35,671 nucleotides of DNA from Sphaerotilus sp. (GTDB taxonomy: Bacteria; Pseudomonadota; Gammaproteobacteria; Burkholderiales; Burkholderiaceae_C). The translations under genes and the position numbers were made by a program. Position 1 is the first letter of the stretch, and the number at the start of each line of letters is the position of its first letter. The notes below the pieces were generated by a model that was given only the letters and a program-made list of their open reading frames with translations, made no database searches and had not been told where the DNA came from. The stretch lies in contig NZ_JAAFKF010000038.1 in NCBI RefSeq assembly GCF_013299175.1, positions 1 to 35,671 of the forward strand, given 5' to 3'. This document shows, one piece after another, positions 1 to 8,912 of this stretch.

Positions 1-652
1 CGATCACCTGCGGACCCGCCGAGAACGGGTAGGTGATGTAGTGCATGAAGCCATTGGCCTCGACGCTCTCCACCTCCAGGTCAGAAACGGCGGATTTCAG
101 CACCGGGTCCCAGTTCACCAGCCGCTTGCCCCGGTAGATCAACCCCTCGTCAAAGAGCTTCACGAAGGTCTCGGTCACGACCTTCGACAGCTTCTCGTCC
201 ATCGTGAAGTATTCATGGCCCCACGACACCGAGTCGCCCATGCGGCGCATCTGCTGCGTGATGGTGGCGCCGGACTGCTCTTTCCACTCCCAGACCTTGG
301 CGACGAAGTTCTTGCGGCCGAGGTCGTGGCGGCTGACGCCCTGCCCTTGCAACTGGCGCTCGACGACGATCTGCGTGGCGATGCCGGCGTGGTCGGTGCC
401 GGGCAGCCACAGCGTGTTGTCGCCCGACATGCGGTGGTAGCGCGTCAGCGAGTCCATGATGGTCTGGTTGAACGCGTGGCCCATGTGCAGCGTGCCGGTC
501 ACGTTCGGCGGCGGCAACTGGACGCAGAAACTCGGCTTGGACGGGTCCAGCGTCGGGGCATAGACACCGCTGGATTCCCACTGCGGCGCCCACCGTTGTT
601 CGATCGGGGCAGGCTCAAAGGACTTGGAGAGGGCGTTCAGGGCGTCGGTCAT
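1..652 (-). CDS. valS: Valine--tRNA ligase, N-terminal part (gene runs off the window)
   Basis: ValRS charges tRNA-Val with valine in the cytoplasm. Reading the minus strand from the ATG at 652-650 gives an open frame to the window edge, about 217 residues starting [14 protein letters not shown]. It carries the class I synthetase signature [15 protein letters not shown], whose HMGH is the HIGH-type ATP-binding motif. The next block, [16 protein letters not shown], is characteristic of ValRS and separates it from IleRS and LeuRS. The remainder, including KMSKS, lies outside the window. The gene is divergent to the 3-hydroxyacyl-CoA dehydrogenase gene, with 122 bp between the starts. The identification is firm; only the 3' part is unseen. 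Confidence 0.95.
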   Translation of the reverse strand, partial: MTDALNALSKSFEPAPIEQRWAPQWESSGVYAPTLDPSKPSFCVQLPPPNVTGTLHMGHAFNQTIMDSLTRYHRMSGDNTLWLPGTDHAGIATQIVVERQLQGQGVSRHDLGRKNFVAKVWEWKEQSGATITQQMRRMGDSVSWGHEYFTMDEKLSKVVTETFVKLFDEGLIYRGKRLVNWDPVLKSAVSDLEVESVEANGFMHYITYPFSAGPQVI

Positions 653-734
653 GGCTGTTGTGGGGGTCTCGCGGACAAGGGCGTCATTCTATGAAGTGTG
701 GATGACCCGCCCCAAGGCAAAATCCGGCTGGCAG

Positions 735-758
735 AACAACCCCGAAAACAACCCCGAA
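735..758. repeat. Perfect tandem 12-bp direct repeat upstream of the 3-hydroxybutyryl-CoA dehydrogenase gene
   Basis: AACAACCCCGAA occurs twice back to back (735-746 and 747-758), followed by a broken third copy. It lies just before the probable ribosome binding site (GGAG near 762) of the gene starting at 775, in the 122-bp divergent gap with valS. No function is evident. It could be slipped-strand duplication in the 5' leader. Confidence 0.7.
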
Positions 759-774
759 AACGGAGCACACCCAC

Positions 775-1626
775 ATGCGCACCATCCACACCGTCGGCAT
801 CGTCGGCGCCGGCACCATGGGCAACGGCATCGCGCAGGTCTGCGCACAGTCCGGCATCCACGTCGTGATGATCGACATCAGCGACGCCGCGGTCAGCAAG
901 GGCCTGGCCACCATCACCGCCAGCTTCGACCGCCTCACCAAGAAGGACAAGCTCACCGCCGAGCAGAAGGCCGCCGCCCTCGCCCGCATCACCGTCTCGA
1001 CCGACTACGCCGCACTGAACGCCGCCCAGTTCGTCATCGAGGCCGCCACCGAGAACGAGGCGCTCAAGATCAAGATCCTCGGCCAGCTCGACGCGCAGCT
1101 CCCGCCCGAGGTGATCGTCGCCACCAACACCAGCTCCATCTCGATCACGCAGCTCGCCGCGACCACCAAGCGCGCCGACCGCTTCATCGGCATGCACTTC
1201 TTCAACCCGGTGCCGCTGATGGCGCTGGTCGAGATCATCCGCGGCCTGCAAACGTCGGACGCCACGCACGCCGCGGTCAAGGACTTGTCGGAGCGCCTGG
1301 GCAAGACGCCGATCACGGTGAAGAACGCCCCCGGCTTCGTCGTCAACCGCATCCTGGTGCCGATGATCAACGAGGCGTTCTTCGTGCTGTCGGAAGGGCT
1401 GGCCACGGCCGAGGACATCGACGCCGGCATGAAGCTCGGCTGCAACCAGCCCATCGGCCCGCTCGCGCTGGCGGACATGGTCGGGCTGGACGTGTGCCTG
1501 GCGGTGATGGAGGTCTACCTGAGCCAGTTCGGCGACTCGAAGTACCGGCCCTGCCCGCTGCTGAAGGAATACGTCGCCGCCGGCTACCTCGGCCGCAAGA
1601 GCGGACGTGGTGTCTACACCTACTGA
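775..1626 (+). CDS. 3-hydroxybutyryl-CoA dehydrogenase (3-hydroxyacyl-CoA dehydrogenase family)
   Basis: This is an NAD(P)-dependent oxidoreductase interconverting 3-hydroxyacyl-CoA and acetoacetyl-CoA-type 3-ketoacyl-CoA in the cytoplasm. The 283 residues match the usual length of the single-function short-chain enzyme (Hbd/PaaH/FadB2 type). The N-terminal Rossmann fold has GAGTMGNGIA from G11. The catalytic His is H141 in MHFFNPVPLMALVEII, with the partner Glu in the same block. The C-terminal dimerisation domain ends in GRKSGRGVYTY, typical of the family. It starts 122 bp from divergent valS, and the next gene begins 9 bp downstream. Whether its main role is in butyrate, phenylacetate or polyhydroxybutyrate metabolism cannot be told from this context. 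Confidence 0.93.
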   Translation: MRTIHTVGIVGAGTMGNGIAQVCAQSGIHVVMIDISDAAVSKGLATITASFDRLTKKDKLTAEQKAAALARITVSTDYAALNAAQFVIEAATENEALKIKILGQLDAQLPPEVIVATNTSSISITQLAATTKRADRFIGMHFFNPVPLMALVEIIRGLQTSDATHAAVKDLSERLGKTPITVKNAPGFVVNRILVPMINEAFFVLSEGLATAEDIDAGMKLGCNQPIGPLALADMVGLDVCLAVMEVYLSQFGDSKYRPCPLLKEYVAAGYLGRKSGRGVYTY

Positions 1627-1635
1627 TCGGACCCG

Positions 1636-2472
1636 GTGACGCCGTCCACCGCCGTCGCCTTGCTGAACCCGAGCGCCGGTGGTGGTCGCGCGGCCGAGTT
1701 GCGCCGCCCGGTCGCCGCGTGGCTGTCGCGCCACGCCCCAGGGGTGTCGCTGCTGATGCCCGAATCGGTCGATGCGGCCCGCGCCGTGCTCACCATCCTC
1801 GCGCCCCGCACCCGCGTCATCCTCATCGGCGGGGATGGCACGGTCCACGCGCTGCTGCCGGCGCTGCTCAAGGGCGGGTTGAAGGTGGGGCTGGTGCCAG
1901 CGGGGCGGCACAACCTGCTGGCGCGCACGCTCGGGCTGGATGCGCTGAGCTGGTCGCAGGCGCTGGTGTTCGCGCTGCGCTCGCCGACCGGGCCGGTGGA
2001 TGTCGGGCTGCTGGAAACCGACCACACCACGGTGCATTTTCTCTCGCAGGTCCGCGTGGACCGGCCCGGCTGGGTCGGCCGCTATGGGGTGGCGGGCTGG
2101 TCGGTCTGGGTGGACGGCCGCAAGCTGCCCACGGGCAATGCGCGGCGCGTGCTGCTGTGCAACACGGTGCCGCAATGGCCCACGCCAGCGCCATTGCCCA
2201 TCGAGCTGAACGACGGCTGGTTCGACGCCGTGGTCGTTGGCGGTGCGGGCCGCTGGGCACGCTGGATGCGCTCGACCGCCACGCCGGAGCCACACCGCCA
2301 GGGCCGCACGCTGCTGGTGGAAAGCGAGCAGCTCTTGCGGCTGCGGGTGGATGGCGAGTGGCTGGCGGCGAGCCGGCGCGTGCAGATCGACCTGCTGCCG
2401 CGCGCCCTCGACATGGCCGGCTCGCACGTCGCCATCCTCGATCCGCACCGGTTCGTGGACACGACCTGGTAG
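1636..2472 (+). CDS. Diacylglycerol kinase catalytic-domain lipid kinase
   Basis: Predicted cytosolic/peripheral-membrane kinase of the DAGK/YegS/sphingosine-kinase superfamily, which phosphorylates a hydroxylated lipid with ATP. The start is GTG, 9 bp after the preceding stop. LLNPSAGGGRAAEL near the N-terminus is the family's glycine-rich entry. The nucleotide-binding signature IGGDGTV has its glycines at 65-66 and Asp67, followed by GLVPAGRHNLLARTLGL in place of the commoner GTGNDFA. The C-terminal half fits the beta-sandwich lipid-binding domain. At 278 residues it is slightly short for YegS (about 300). The divergent P(A/T)G(R/T)HN block makes the substrate uncertain. It is followed after 48 bp by ravA. 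Confidence 0.82.
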   Translation: MTPSTAVALLNPSAGGGRAAELRRPVAAWLSRHAPGVSLLMPESVDAARAVLTILAPRTRVILIGGDGTVHALLPALLKGGLKVGLVPAGRHNLLARTLGLDALSWSQALVFALRSPTGPVDVGLLETDHTTVHFLSQVRVDRPGWVGRYGVAGWSVWVDGRKLPTGNARRVLLCNTVPQWPTPAPLPIELNDGWFDAVVVGGAGRWARWMRSTATPEPHRQGRTLLVESEQLLRLRVDGEWLAASRRVQIDLLPRALDMAGSHVAILDPHRFVDTTW

Positions 2473-2520
2473 GCACTGGTCTGGATTGCAGCGCCCGCAC
2501 GGGCCACCGACAATCGCCCG

Positions 2521-3939
2521 ATGATCCGTGCCGATGCCCCCCCTCCTGCCCGACTGCCCTCGCCCGACCGCCTGCGCGGGCTGCTCGCCACGCTGGAGGC
2601 CGGCCTGCTGGAACGTGCCACCGAGGTGCGGCTGGCCTTGCTCGGTGCGCTGGCCGGCGAGCACATCCTGCTGATCGGCCCGCCGGGCACCGCCAAGAGC
2701 GAACTCGCCCGGCGCCTGCACCGCGTCTTCGAGGGCGCCCCCTACTTCGAGCGCCTGTTGACCCGGTTTTCCACGCCCGAGGAGCTGTTCGGCCCGCTCT
2801 CGCTCAAGGCGCTGGAGGACGACCGCTACGAGCGTCTCACCGCGGGTTTCCTGCCGACCGCCGGCATCGCCTTCCTCGACGAGGTGTTCAAGGCCAACTC
2901 GGCGATCCTCAATGCGCTGCTGACGCTGCTCAACGAGCGGGAGTTCGACAACGGCACGGGCCGCACGCGCACGCCGCTGGTCAGCGTGATCGCGGCCAGC
3001 AACGAAGTGCCGGCCGACGAGGCGCTGCAGGCGTTCCACGACCGCTTCCTGCTGCGCCTGCCGATCGCGCCGGTCAGCGACGCCAGTTTCGAGGCGCTGC
3101 TGCGGCTCACCAGCGGCGACGACTCCAGCGCCCCGCCCGAGGCCCTGACAGTGGCCGAACGCGGCGAGATCACCCGCGCCAGCGCCAGCGTGCGCCTGAG
3201 CGTCGAGGCGGTCGAGGCATTGCGGGCGCTGCGCCGCTGGCTGGGCGACCAGCAGACCACGCTGTCCGACCGCCGCTGGCGCCTGTGGGTCGGGCTGATG
3301 CGCACCGCCGTGGCCACCGAAGGCCGCGCGCAGATCGACGCGCTCGACCTGTGGCTCGCCCCCTACGTCGCCAGTCCGACGCCGGAGCTGGTGCCGAAGC
3401 TGGTGCAGTGGTTCGACACCGAGATCGCCCGCGCCGTGCCGCAGGACGCCCCCTGGCTCACCCGCGCCGTCGAAGCCTTCGAGCACCAGTGGGCCATCGA
3501 GCGCAGCGCCGAAGCCGAGGAGGACGACGGCACCGCCGGCAAGCTGGCGCTGGCCCGCGCCATCGGCGGCGGACAGGACGATGGCGGCATGGCCCGGCTG
3601 ATGACCGAGTCGCTCGAAGCCCACACGCGGCGGCGCTACAGCCCGGTCCACATCGCTGCCCGGCTGGCGCAGATCGACGAGATCACCGGTCCCGCCGCCG
3701 CACACTGGACCCGCGTCCACCAGGAGGCCACCGCGCTGGCCGACCGGCTGCGCGACCGCGTGTGGATTCCGGCGTCGGTACACGAACGCCTGCTCGGCGC
3801 CCACACCCACACGCTGGCGACGCTGGACGGCCTGCTCGCCCGGCTGGAAGCGGCCCGCGCCGGCTTCGCTGCGCTGCCGGTCGAAGCCGCCGCAGGGGAT
3901 GCGGCGCCCGCACCCGTACCGGAACCCGTGGTCCTCTAG
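2521..3939 (+). CDS. ravA: RavA-type MoxR-family AAA+ ATPase
   Basis: Regulatory ATPase of the MoxR AAA+ group; in Escherichia coli RavA forms hexamers and works with the VWA protein ViaA. Walker A is GPPGTAKS (53-60). Walker B is GIAFLDEV with D120/E121, followed by the NALLTLLNEREFDNG block. The stretch RFSTPEELFGPLSLKAL is close to E. coli RavA. The arginine-finger region FHDRFLLRLPI is present. It has 472 residues against 498 in E. coli. The C-terminal third is divergent, so I cannot confirm the LARA domain. viaA follows immediately, the conserved pairing that separates RavA from other MoxR proteins. Confidence 0.9.
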   Translation: MIRADAPPPARLPSPDRLRGLLATLEAGLLERATEVRLALLGALAGEHILLIGPPGTAKSELARRLHRVFEGAPYFERLLTRFSTPEELFGPLSLKALEDDRYERLTAGFLPTAGIAFLDEVFKANSAILNALLTLLNEREFDNGTGRTRTPLVSVIAASNEVPADEALQAFHDRFLLRLPIAPVSDASFEALLRLTSGDDSSAPPEALTVAERGEITRASASVRLSVEAVEALRALRRWLGDQQTTLSDRRWRLWVGLMRTAVATEGRAQIDALDLWLAPYVASPTPELVPKLVQWFDTEIARAVPQDAPWLTRAVEAFEHQWAIERSAEAEEDDGTAGKLALARAIGGGQDDGGMARLMTESLEAHTRRRYSPVHIAARLAQIDEITGPAAAHWTRVHQEATALADRLRDRVWIPASVHERLLGAHTHTLATLDGLLARLEAARAGFAALPVEAAAGDAAPAPVPEPVVL

Positions 3940-3940
3940 C

Positions 3941-5464
3941 GTGCTGCCGTTGCCGTTGCCGTCGCCGCTGCTGCCGTCGGCAGACGCGCCGTTCCACCAC
4001 CTCGCGCCGCTGCCGCGCACGCTGTGGCTGCCGGCGCTGATCGCCAGCGTGGGCCACGCCGAGGCACGGCTGCTGGACACGCGCCGCTGGGAACTGGCGC
4101 TGCTGGCCGGCGACCTGCCACCGCAGGACGCGGATTTTGGCGATGCGCAGGCCGCGGCACCGCTGCGGGCCGTGGTCGGCGAACTCGGTCTGCCGGGCTT
4201 GAGCCACAGCGCGCCGGCGCTGGCCGAGCAGGTCTTGCGCACGCTGCTGTGGCACCTCGACCGCATCGCCGACCACCAGCCCCGGCTCGACCGCGCCGCC
4301 GCCATCGCGCAGGTGGTGGCCGATTTCCGCGGCGCCTGGCAGATCGAGACGCAGGGCTGGGAAGAACACTTCGTGCTGCTGCAGGGGCTGGGCGACCTGG
4401 GTGCGCTGCGCTGGGACGACCTGCGCGGCCACCTGCACTCCCGCCCCTGGGCCGAGGCGCGCCGCGCCGCCGCGTGGCTGGAAAAACTGCCGCAGCTCGC
4501 CGAACTGATCCGCCAGCTCGGCCGCACCGAACGCCACGACACCAGCCCGCCCGCCCCGGCCATCGCCCCCGAACCCGACCGCCGCCCGGTCCACGGCCTG
4601 CGCGCGGTCGAGACGCGCCTGCCGGACATGCCCGGCGAGCTGACCGGCATCCACCTCTCGGGCCGCATCGAGCGGATGCTGGCCAGCGAGGCGGTGATGC
4701 TGCGCCACCCGGTGCTGCAGCGGCTGTGGCGGGCACGCCATGCCGAGGCACGGCTGCTGAGCTGGGAGTCGCAGGCCATGCTGATCGACTGGCGCCACGA
4801 CCCCACCGCCCCACCCCGCACCAGCGCCACCCCGCCGCAGCCCGAACCCCGCGCCCGCGGACCGTTCATCCTGTGCCTGGACACGTCCGGCTCGATGCGC
4901 GGCGCGCCTGAGAACATCGCCAAGGCCGTCGTCATCGCCGCCCTGCGCGCTGCCCATGCCGAACGGCGCGGCTGCGTGCTGATCGCCTTCGGCGGGCCGG
5001 ACGAGGTGATCGAGCGCGATCTGGACCTGAGTCCCGCCGGCCTGCAGGCGCTGATGGACCTGATGGGCCAGAGCTTCGACGGCGGCACCGACGTGCAGAC
5101 CCCGATCGAACACGCCATCGAGCGGGTCCACCAGGCGCGCTGGCAGCAGGCCGACCTGCTCATCGTCAGCGACGGCGAGTTCGGCTGCGTGCCGGCAACG
5201 CTGCAGCGGCTGGACGACGCGCGCGCACGCTTCGGGCTGCGGGTACAGGGCGTGCTGGTCGGCGACCGGGAGACGATGGGGCTGCTCGACGTCTGCGACC
5301 ACCTGCACTGGGTGCGCGACTGGCGCCGCTACACCGCATCCGCCAAGGGCAGCGAGGGCCACGGCCACTCGCCCGTCCACAGCAAGAGCCTGACCGCGCT
5401 GTATTTCCCCAATGCCCTGTCGCCCCGCGCAGCCAAGCACCGCAATGCACCCGGCATCCCCTGA
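3941..5464 (+). CDS. viaA: ViaA, VWA-domain partner of RavA
   Basis: ViaA stimulates the RavA ATPase and is cytosolic/membrane-associated in E. coli. The C-terminal von Willebrand factor A domain is preceded by RGPFILCLDTSGSM, almost identical to the E. coli signature. This supplies the MIDAS DxSxS (Asp about residue 314 from the start used). Downstream are the MIDAS Thr in FDGGTDVQ and the Asp in IVSDGEFG. The long alpha-helical N-terminal half fits the ViaA N-terminal domain. I chose the GTG at 3941, which directly follows the ravA stop (507 residues; E. coli has 483). An ATG at 3899 inside ravA would add 14 residues and a 41-bp overlap. Neither has a strong ribosome binding site. Confidence 0.9.
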   Translation: MLPLPLPSPLLPSADAPFHHLAPLPRTLWLPALIASVGHAEARLLDTRRWELALLAGDLPPQDADFGDAQAAAPLRAVVGELGLPGLSHSAPALAEQVLRTLLWHLDRIADHQPRLDRAAAIAQVVADFRGAWQIETQGWEEHFVLLQGLGDLGALRWDDLRGHLHSRPWAEARRAAAWLEKLPQLAELIRQLGRTERHDTSPPAPAIAPEPDRRPVHGLRAVETRLPDMPGELTGIHLSGRIERMLASEAVMLRHPVLQRLWRARHAEARLLSWESQAMLIDWRHDPTAPPRTSATPPQPEPRARGPFILCLDTSGSMRGAPENIAKAVVIAALRAAHAERRGCVLIAFGGPDEVIERDLDLSPAGLQALMDLMGQSFDGGTDVQTPIEHAIERVHQARWQQADLLIVSDGEFGCVPATLQRLDDARARFGLRVQGVLVGDRETMGLLDVCDHLHWVRDWRRYTASAKGSEGHGHSPVHSKSLTALYFPNALSPRAAKHRNAPGIP

Positions 5465-5623
5465 TGGGCATGCAGAACAGGGCATGGACCGCGTGCTCGA
5501 CTGCGCCCCCAAATCCGGCCGCACCCGCACGGCGGGCGCCGAACCGCGCGGCGCGGTCACAACGATCTGGCACGGCGTCTGCTAGTGTCGCGCCAACAGC
5601 CCATTTCCTTGTCGGAGCACTCC

Positions 5624-6166
5624 ATGCAGCACCTCACCGATGCCGGCCAGCAGGCCGTCCAGCAGCTCGCCGCCCGCCACGGCTTCAGCCCCGAGGCCGT
5701 CACGCACATGCTGTGGGCCGTCTCCAACGGCGGCGGCACGATGGCGCAGTTCAGCCACTGGGAATTCGGCGGCTACGGCCAATGGATGCTCGGCGGCATG
5801 ACCATGGTGGGCGACATGTTCAACCACCAGCTCAAGGGCCGGGTGGACAGCCTGTGCAGCGCGCTGGGCCAGTTGCTCGCCAGCCGCAGCGATCTGGTCC
5901 CGCCAGCCCAGGCCGCGGTGAACTGGTGGCCCGCCGCGCTGGGCAGCCCCAACGCCACCGGCGCCCAGAACAGCACCCGCTACGCCTACTTCGCCCACAG
6001 CCGCCGGCTCGCGGTGGATACCGGCGGTACCGTCTGGGTCTACGACACGCTGGACCACCAGATCGGCGGTTTCTCGCAGCAGCAAGGCACCGGCAGCGGC
6101 ATCACCTTCACCAGCCAGTACGGCACGGTGGACCTGGGCAGCCTGCCCGTGGTGCAGCGACAATAG
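5624..6166 (+). CDS. Conserved hypothetical protein, SHOCT-family-like
   Basis: A 180-residue soluble protein with no signal peptide or membrane segment. The first 75 residues (LTDAGQQAVQQLAARHGFS, then GTMAQFSHWEFGGYGQWM, then GGMTMVGDMFNHQLK) resemble proteobacterial proteins usually annotated as SHOCT-domain. I recognise this from memory and it needs a profile search. The C-terminal half has beta-strand-like Gly/Ser/Thr-rich sequence. I prefer the ATG at 5624, which has GGAG about 8 bp upstream; a GTG at 5585 would add 13 residues. It stops 3 bp before AMP nucleosidase, so the two are probably co-transcribed. Function unknown. Confidence 0.75.
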   Translation: MQHLTDAGQQAVQQLAARHGFSPEAVTHMLWAVSNGGGTMAQFSHWEFGGYGQWMLGGMTMVGDMFNHQLKGRVDSLCSALGQLLASRSDLVPPAQAAVNWWPAALGSPNATGAQNSTRYAYFAHSRRLAVDTGGTVWVYDTLDHQIGGFSQQQGTGSGITFTSQYGTVDLGSLPVVQRQ

Positions 6167-6169
6167 TCC

Positions 6170-7657
6170 ATGCCACGCACCGTCCTCACCACCCAAAGCT
6201 TCACCGACGCCGACGCTGCGCTCGCGCACGCCAAGGCGATCTACGACTCGGGCATCGCCCACCTGCGGCAATCGCTGAAGGAGTTTGTCGGCGGACAGGA
6301 AGGCATGGCCCATGTGCGCGCCTGCTACCCCTTCGTGCGGGTGCGGGTGGACACCGTCGAGCGGGCCGATTCGCGGCTGTCCTACGGCTTCGTCGCCGGC
6401 CCCGGTGTCTACGAAACCACGCTGACCCGCCCGGACCTGTTCCGCCACTACCTGCGCGAGCAGTTCAAGCTGCTGCTGAAGAACCACGGCGTCGCACTGG
6501 AAGTCGGCCTGTCGAGCCAGCCGATCCCCGTGCATTTCAGCTTCTCCGAGCACGACCACATCGAAGGCACGATGCCGCCGGAGCGCCGCTCGCGCCTGCG
6601 TGACCTGTTCGACCTGCCGGACCTCGCCGCCATGGACGACGGCATCGCCAACGGCAGCCACGAGCCGCACCCGGCCGCCGACGGCATCACCCGCCACCCG
6701 CTCGCGCTGTTCACCGCCCCGCGCATCGACTACTCGCTGCACCGCCTGCGCCACTACACCGGAACCGCGCCCGAGCACGTCCAGAACTACGTGCTCTTCA
6801 CGAACTACCAGTTCTACATCGACGAGTTCGTGCGGCTGGGCCACGAGCTGATGGCCGACGAGAACGGCGAATACACCGCCTTCGTCGAACCCGGCAACGT
6901 GCTGACCCGCCGCGCCGGCCTGCCCACTGAGCCTGGTGACGAGCTGGGCGCCCCGCCGCCACGCTTGCCGCAAATGCCGGCCTACCACCTCAAGCGCCAC
7001 GGCCACAGTGGCATCACGATGGTCAACATCGGCGTCGGCCCGAGCAACGCCAAGACCATCACCGACCACATCGCCGTGCTGCGCCCGCACGCCTGGCTGA
7101 TGCTCGGCCACTGCGCCGGGCTGCGCAACACGCAGCAGCTCGGCGACTACGTGCTCGCCCACGGCTATGTGCGCGAGGACCACGTGCTCGACGAGGAGCT
7201 GCCGCTGTGGGTGCCGATTCCGCCGCTGGCGGAGATCCAGGTCGCGCTCGAAGCGGCGGTCGCCGAGGTGACGCAGCTCTCCGGCTACGAGCTGAAGAAG
7301 ATCATGCGCACCGGTACGGTGGCGTCCACCGACAACCGCAACTGGGAGCTGCTGCCGCACCCGGGTCCGGAACGCCGCTTCAGCCAGAGCCGTGCCGTGG
7401 CACTCGACATGGAAAGCGCCACGATCGCCGCCAATGGCTTCCGCTTCCGGGTTCCATACGGTACCCTGCTGTGCGTTTCCGACAAACCGCTCCACGGCGA
7501 AATCAAGCTCCCCGGCATGGCCAACCACTTCTACCGCGAACGGGTCGATCAGCACCTGCGCATCGGCATCCGCGCCATCGAGATCCTGCGCCACCAGGGG
7601 CTGGACCACCTCCACAGCCGCAAGCTGCGCAGCTTCGCCGAAGTCGCGTTCCAGTAA
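6170..7657 (+). CDS. amn: AMP nucleosidase
   Basis: Cytosolic enzyme hydrolysing AMP to adenine and ribose 5-phosphate, part of purine balance. The 495 residues agree with E. coli Amn (484). The N-terminal Amn-specific domain includes YPFVRVRVDTVERADSRLSYG. The catalytic nucleoside-phosphorylase-like domain has NIGVGPSNAKTITDHIAVLRP, GHCAGLRNTQQLGDYV and ALDMESATIAANGFRFRVP, with the DMES active-site motif. The very close fit to the whole family leaves little doubt. It begins 3 bp after the small conserved gene, and the diguanylate cyclase follows after 40 bp. Confidence 0.97.
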   Translation: MPRTVLTTQSFTDADAALAHAKAIYDSGIAHLRQSLKEFVGGQEGMAHVRACYPFVRVRVDTVERADSRLSYGFVAGPGVYETTLTRPDLFRHYLREQFKLLLKNHGVALEVGLSSQPIPVHFSFSEHDHIEGTMPPERRSRLRDLFDLPDLAAMDDGIANGSHEPHPAADGITRHPLALFTAPRIDYSLHRLRHYTGTAPEHVQNYVLFTNYQFYIDEFVRLGHELMADENGEYTAFVEPGNVLTRRAGLPTEPGDELGAPPPRLPQMPAYHLKRHGHSGITMVNIGVGPSNAKTITDHIAVLRPHAWLMLGHCAGLRNTQQLGDYVLAHGYVREDHVLDEELPLWVPIPPLAEIQVALEAAVAEVTQLSGYELKKIMRTGTVASTDNRNWELLPHPGPERRFSQSRAVALDMESATIAANGFRFRVPYGTLLCVSDKPLHGEIKLPGMANHFYRERVDQHLRIGIRAIEILRHQGLDHLHSRKLRSFAEVAFQ

Positions 7658-7697
7658 CCGCCACCGGACGCGCGCTGCCTTGTCCCTGTCCTTGCCC

Positions 7698-8912
7698 ATG
7701 GAGCTGGATGTCCGCACGCTGATGGTGGTGTTCACGGTGAACGTCTTCGCCGTGGCACTGGCCTTGCCCGCCATCATGGGCCGGGGACTCGGTGCGGCAG
7801 CACGGCAGGCCGTGCTGTCGGTGCTGCTGCAGGCGCTGGGCTGGTTCTGCCTCGTGCTGTCCACCTTCTGGCGCAACGGATGGCAGGACCAGGCCAGCTC
7901 GGTGCTCGCCATGGCCGGCATGTCGGCGAGCCTGGTGGCACTGTGGCAGTCGATCGGCCTGTGGAGCGCGCACACGCCCGCACGCTGGCCGATGTGGACG
8001 CTGACGGGGCTGATGACGCTGGGCTACGGCATCGGCTTCGCCCACTACCCCTGGCGTGTCGGGCTGGCCAACGGCGTGCTGGGTCTGCAGATGCTGATGG
8101 TCGTGGTCGCCGTCTGCCGGCACAGTCCGCAGACGGGCTGGCGCTGGCGCGCACTGATCGGCCTGTGCATGGGGGCGATGGCCGTCGTGACGTTCTGGCG
8201 CGGTGTCCTGGGCGCCTTCCACACGGCGGCCTACCCCTATCTGACCGCACCGCATCCGGTCAACATGGTGGCAGCACTGGTGAGCAACCTCTCGCTGGTG
8301 CTGACAACCGTGGCGCTGCTGATGGCCTACCGCGAAGAGGCCGAACGGGCCTTGCAGGCGCAGGCCATCACCGACGACCTCACCGGCTTGCTCAACCGCC
8401 GTGCCTGGACCGAGCGGGCCGACGTGCTGCTGGCCGACGCCCGGCGCCACGGCCATCCACTGGTGGCGGTCATGATCGACATCGACCACTTCAAGCGCAT
8501 CAACGACGAGCGCGGCCACGCCCAGGGCGACCAGGCGCTGCGGCTGCTGGCGCGGCTGCTGCGCGAGGAGCTGCGCAGCGGCGATCTGGCGGGGCGCTAC
8601 GGCGGAGAGGAGTTCTGCGTCCTGCTGCCCCATACCCGCGAGGGCCAGGCGCTGTCGCTGGACCAGCGGCTGCGCCACTGCCTGCGGCTGCAGTCGGCGC
8701 AGGAGCTGGACTTCCTGCTCGAATACAGCGCCGGTCTGGCCGCGCTCGGTCAGCACGACCACACGCTGGATGACCTGCTGCGCCGCGCCGACGAGGCGCT
8801 CTACGAAGCCAAGCGGGCCGGGCGCGGGCAGGTGGTGCTGGCACCGCGCGATAAACTCCCCTCGGCCGCGAAACGCATGGCCGCCCCTGCCACCGAATCC
8901 GTCGCGCCATGA
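7698..8912 (+). CDS. Membrane-bound diguanylate cyclase (GGDEF)
   Basis: Makes c-di-GMP from two GTP at the inner membrane. The first ~200 of 404 residues are hydrophobic, with about six predicted membrane spans (for example MVVFTVNVFAVALALPAIM and MVAALVSNLSLVLTTVALLM) and no recognised sensor domain. The GGDEF domain opens with ITDDLTGLLNRRAW, keeps the metal-binding Asp in VMIDIDHFKRIND, and has the active-site variant GGEEF at 302-306. An inhibitory RxxD site (RSGD, 293-296) lies exactly five residues before it. Activity and product inhibition are therefore both expected. Start ATG 7698 chosen because residues upstream lie in the frame shadowing amn. Its stop overlaps the next start by 4 bp (ATGA). 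Confidence 0.93.
   Translation: MELDVRTLMVVFTVNVFAVALALPAIMGRGLGAAARQAVLSVLLQALGWFCLVLSTFWRNGWQDQASSVLAMAGMSASLVALWQSIGLWSAHTPARWPMWTLTGLMTLGYGIGFAHYPWRVGLANGVLGLQMLMVVVAVCRHSPQTGWRWRALIGLCMGAMAVVTFWRGVLGAFHTAAYPYLTAPHPVNMVAALVSNLSLVLTTVALLMAYREEAERALQAQAITDDLTGLLNRRAWTERADVLLADARRHGHPLVAVMIDIDHFKRINDERGHAQGDQALRLLARLLREELRSGDLAGRYGGEEFCVLLPHTREGQALSLDQRLRHCLRLQSAQELDFLLEYSAGLAALGQHDHTLDDLLRRADEALYEAKRAGRGQVVLAPRDKLPSAAKRMAAPATESVAP

Noticed and set aside
624..4040. 1,138-codon plus-strand frame running through the first genes
   Set aside because: It is an out-of-frame shadow of the real genes, rich in Arg, Pro and His, with no motif.
649..5163. Very long minus-strand open frame opposite the dehydrogenase, lipid kinase, ravA and viaA
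   Set aside because: The translation is low-complexity Arg/Ala/Gly-rich without any domain, and it lies antisense to four well-recognised genes. Long antisense frames are expected at this GC content.
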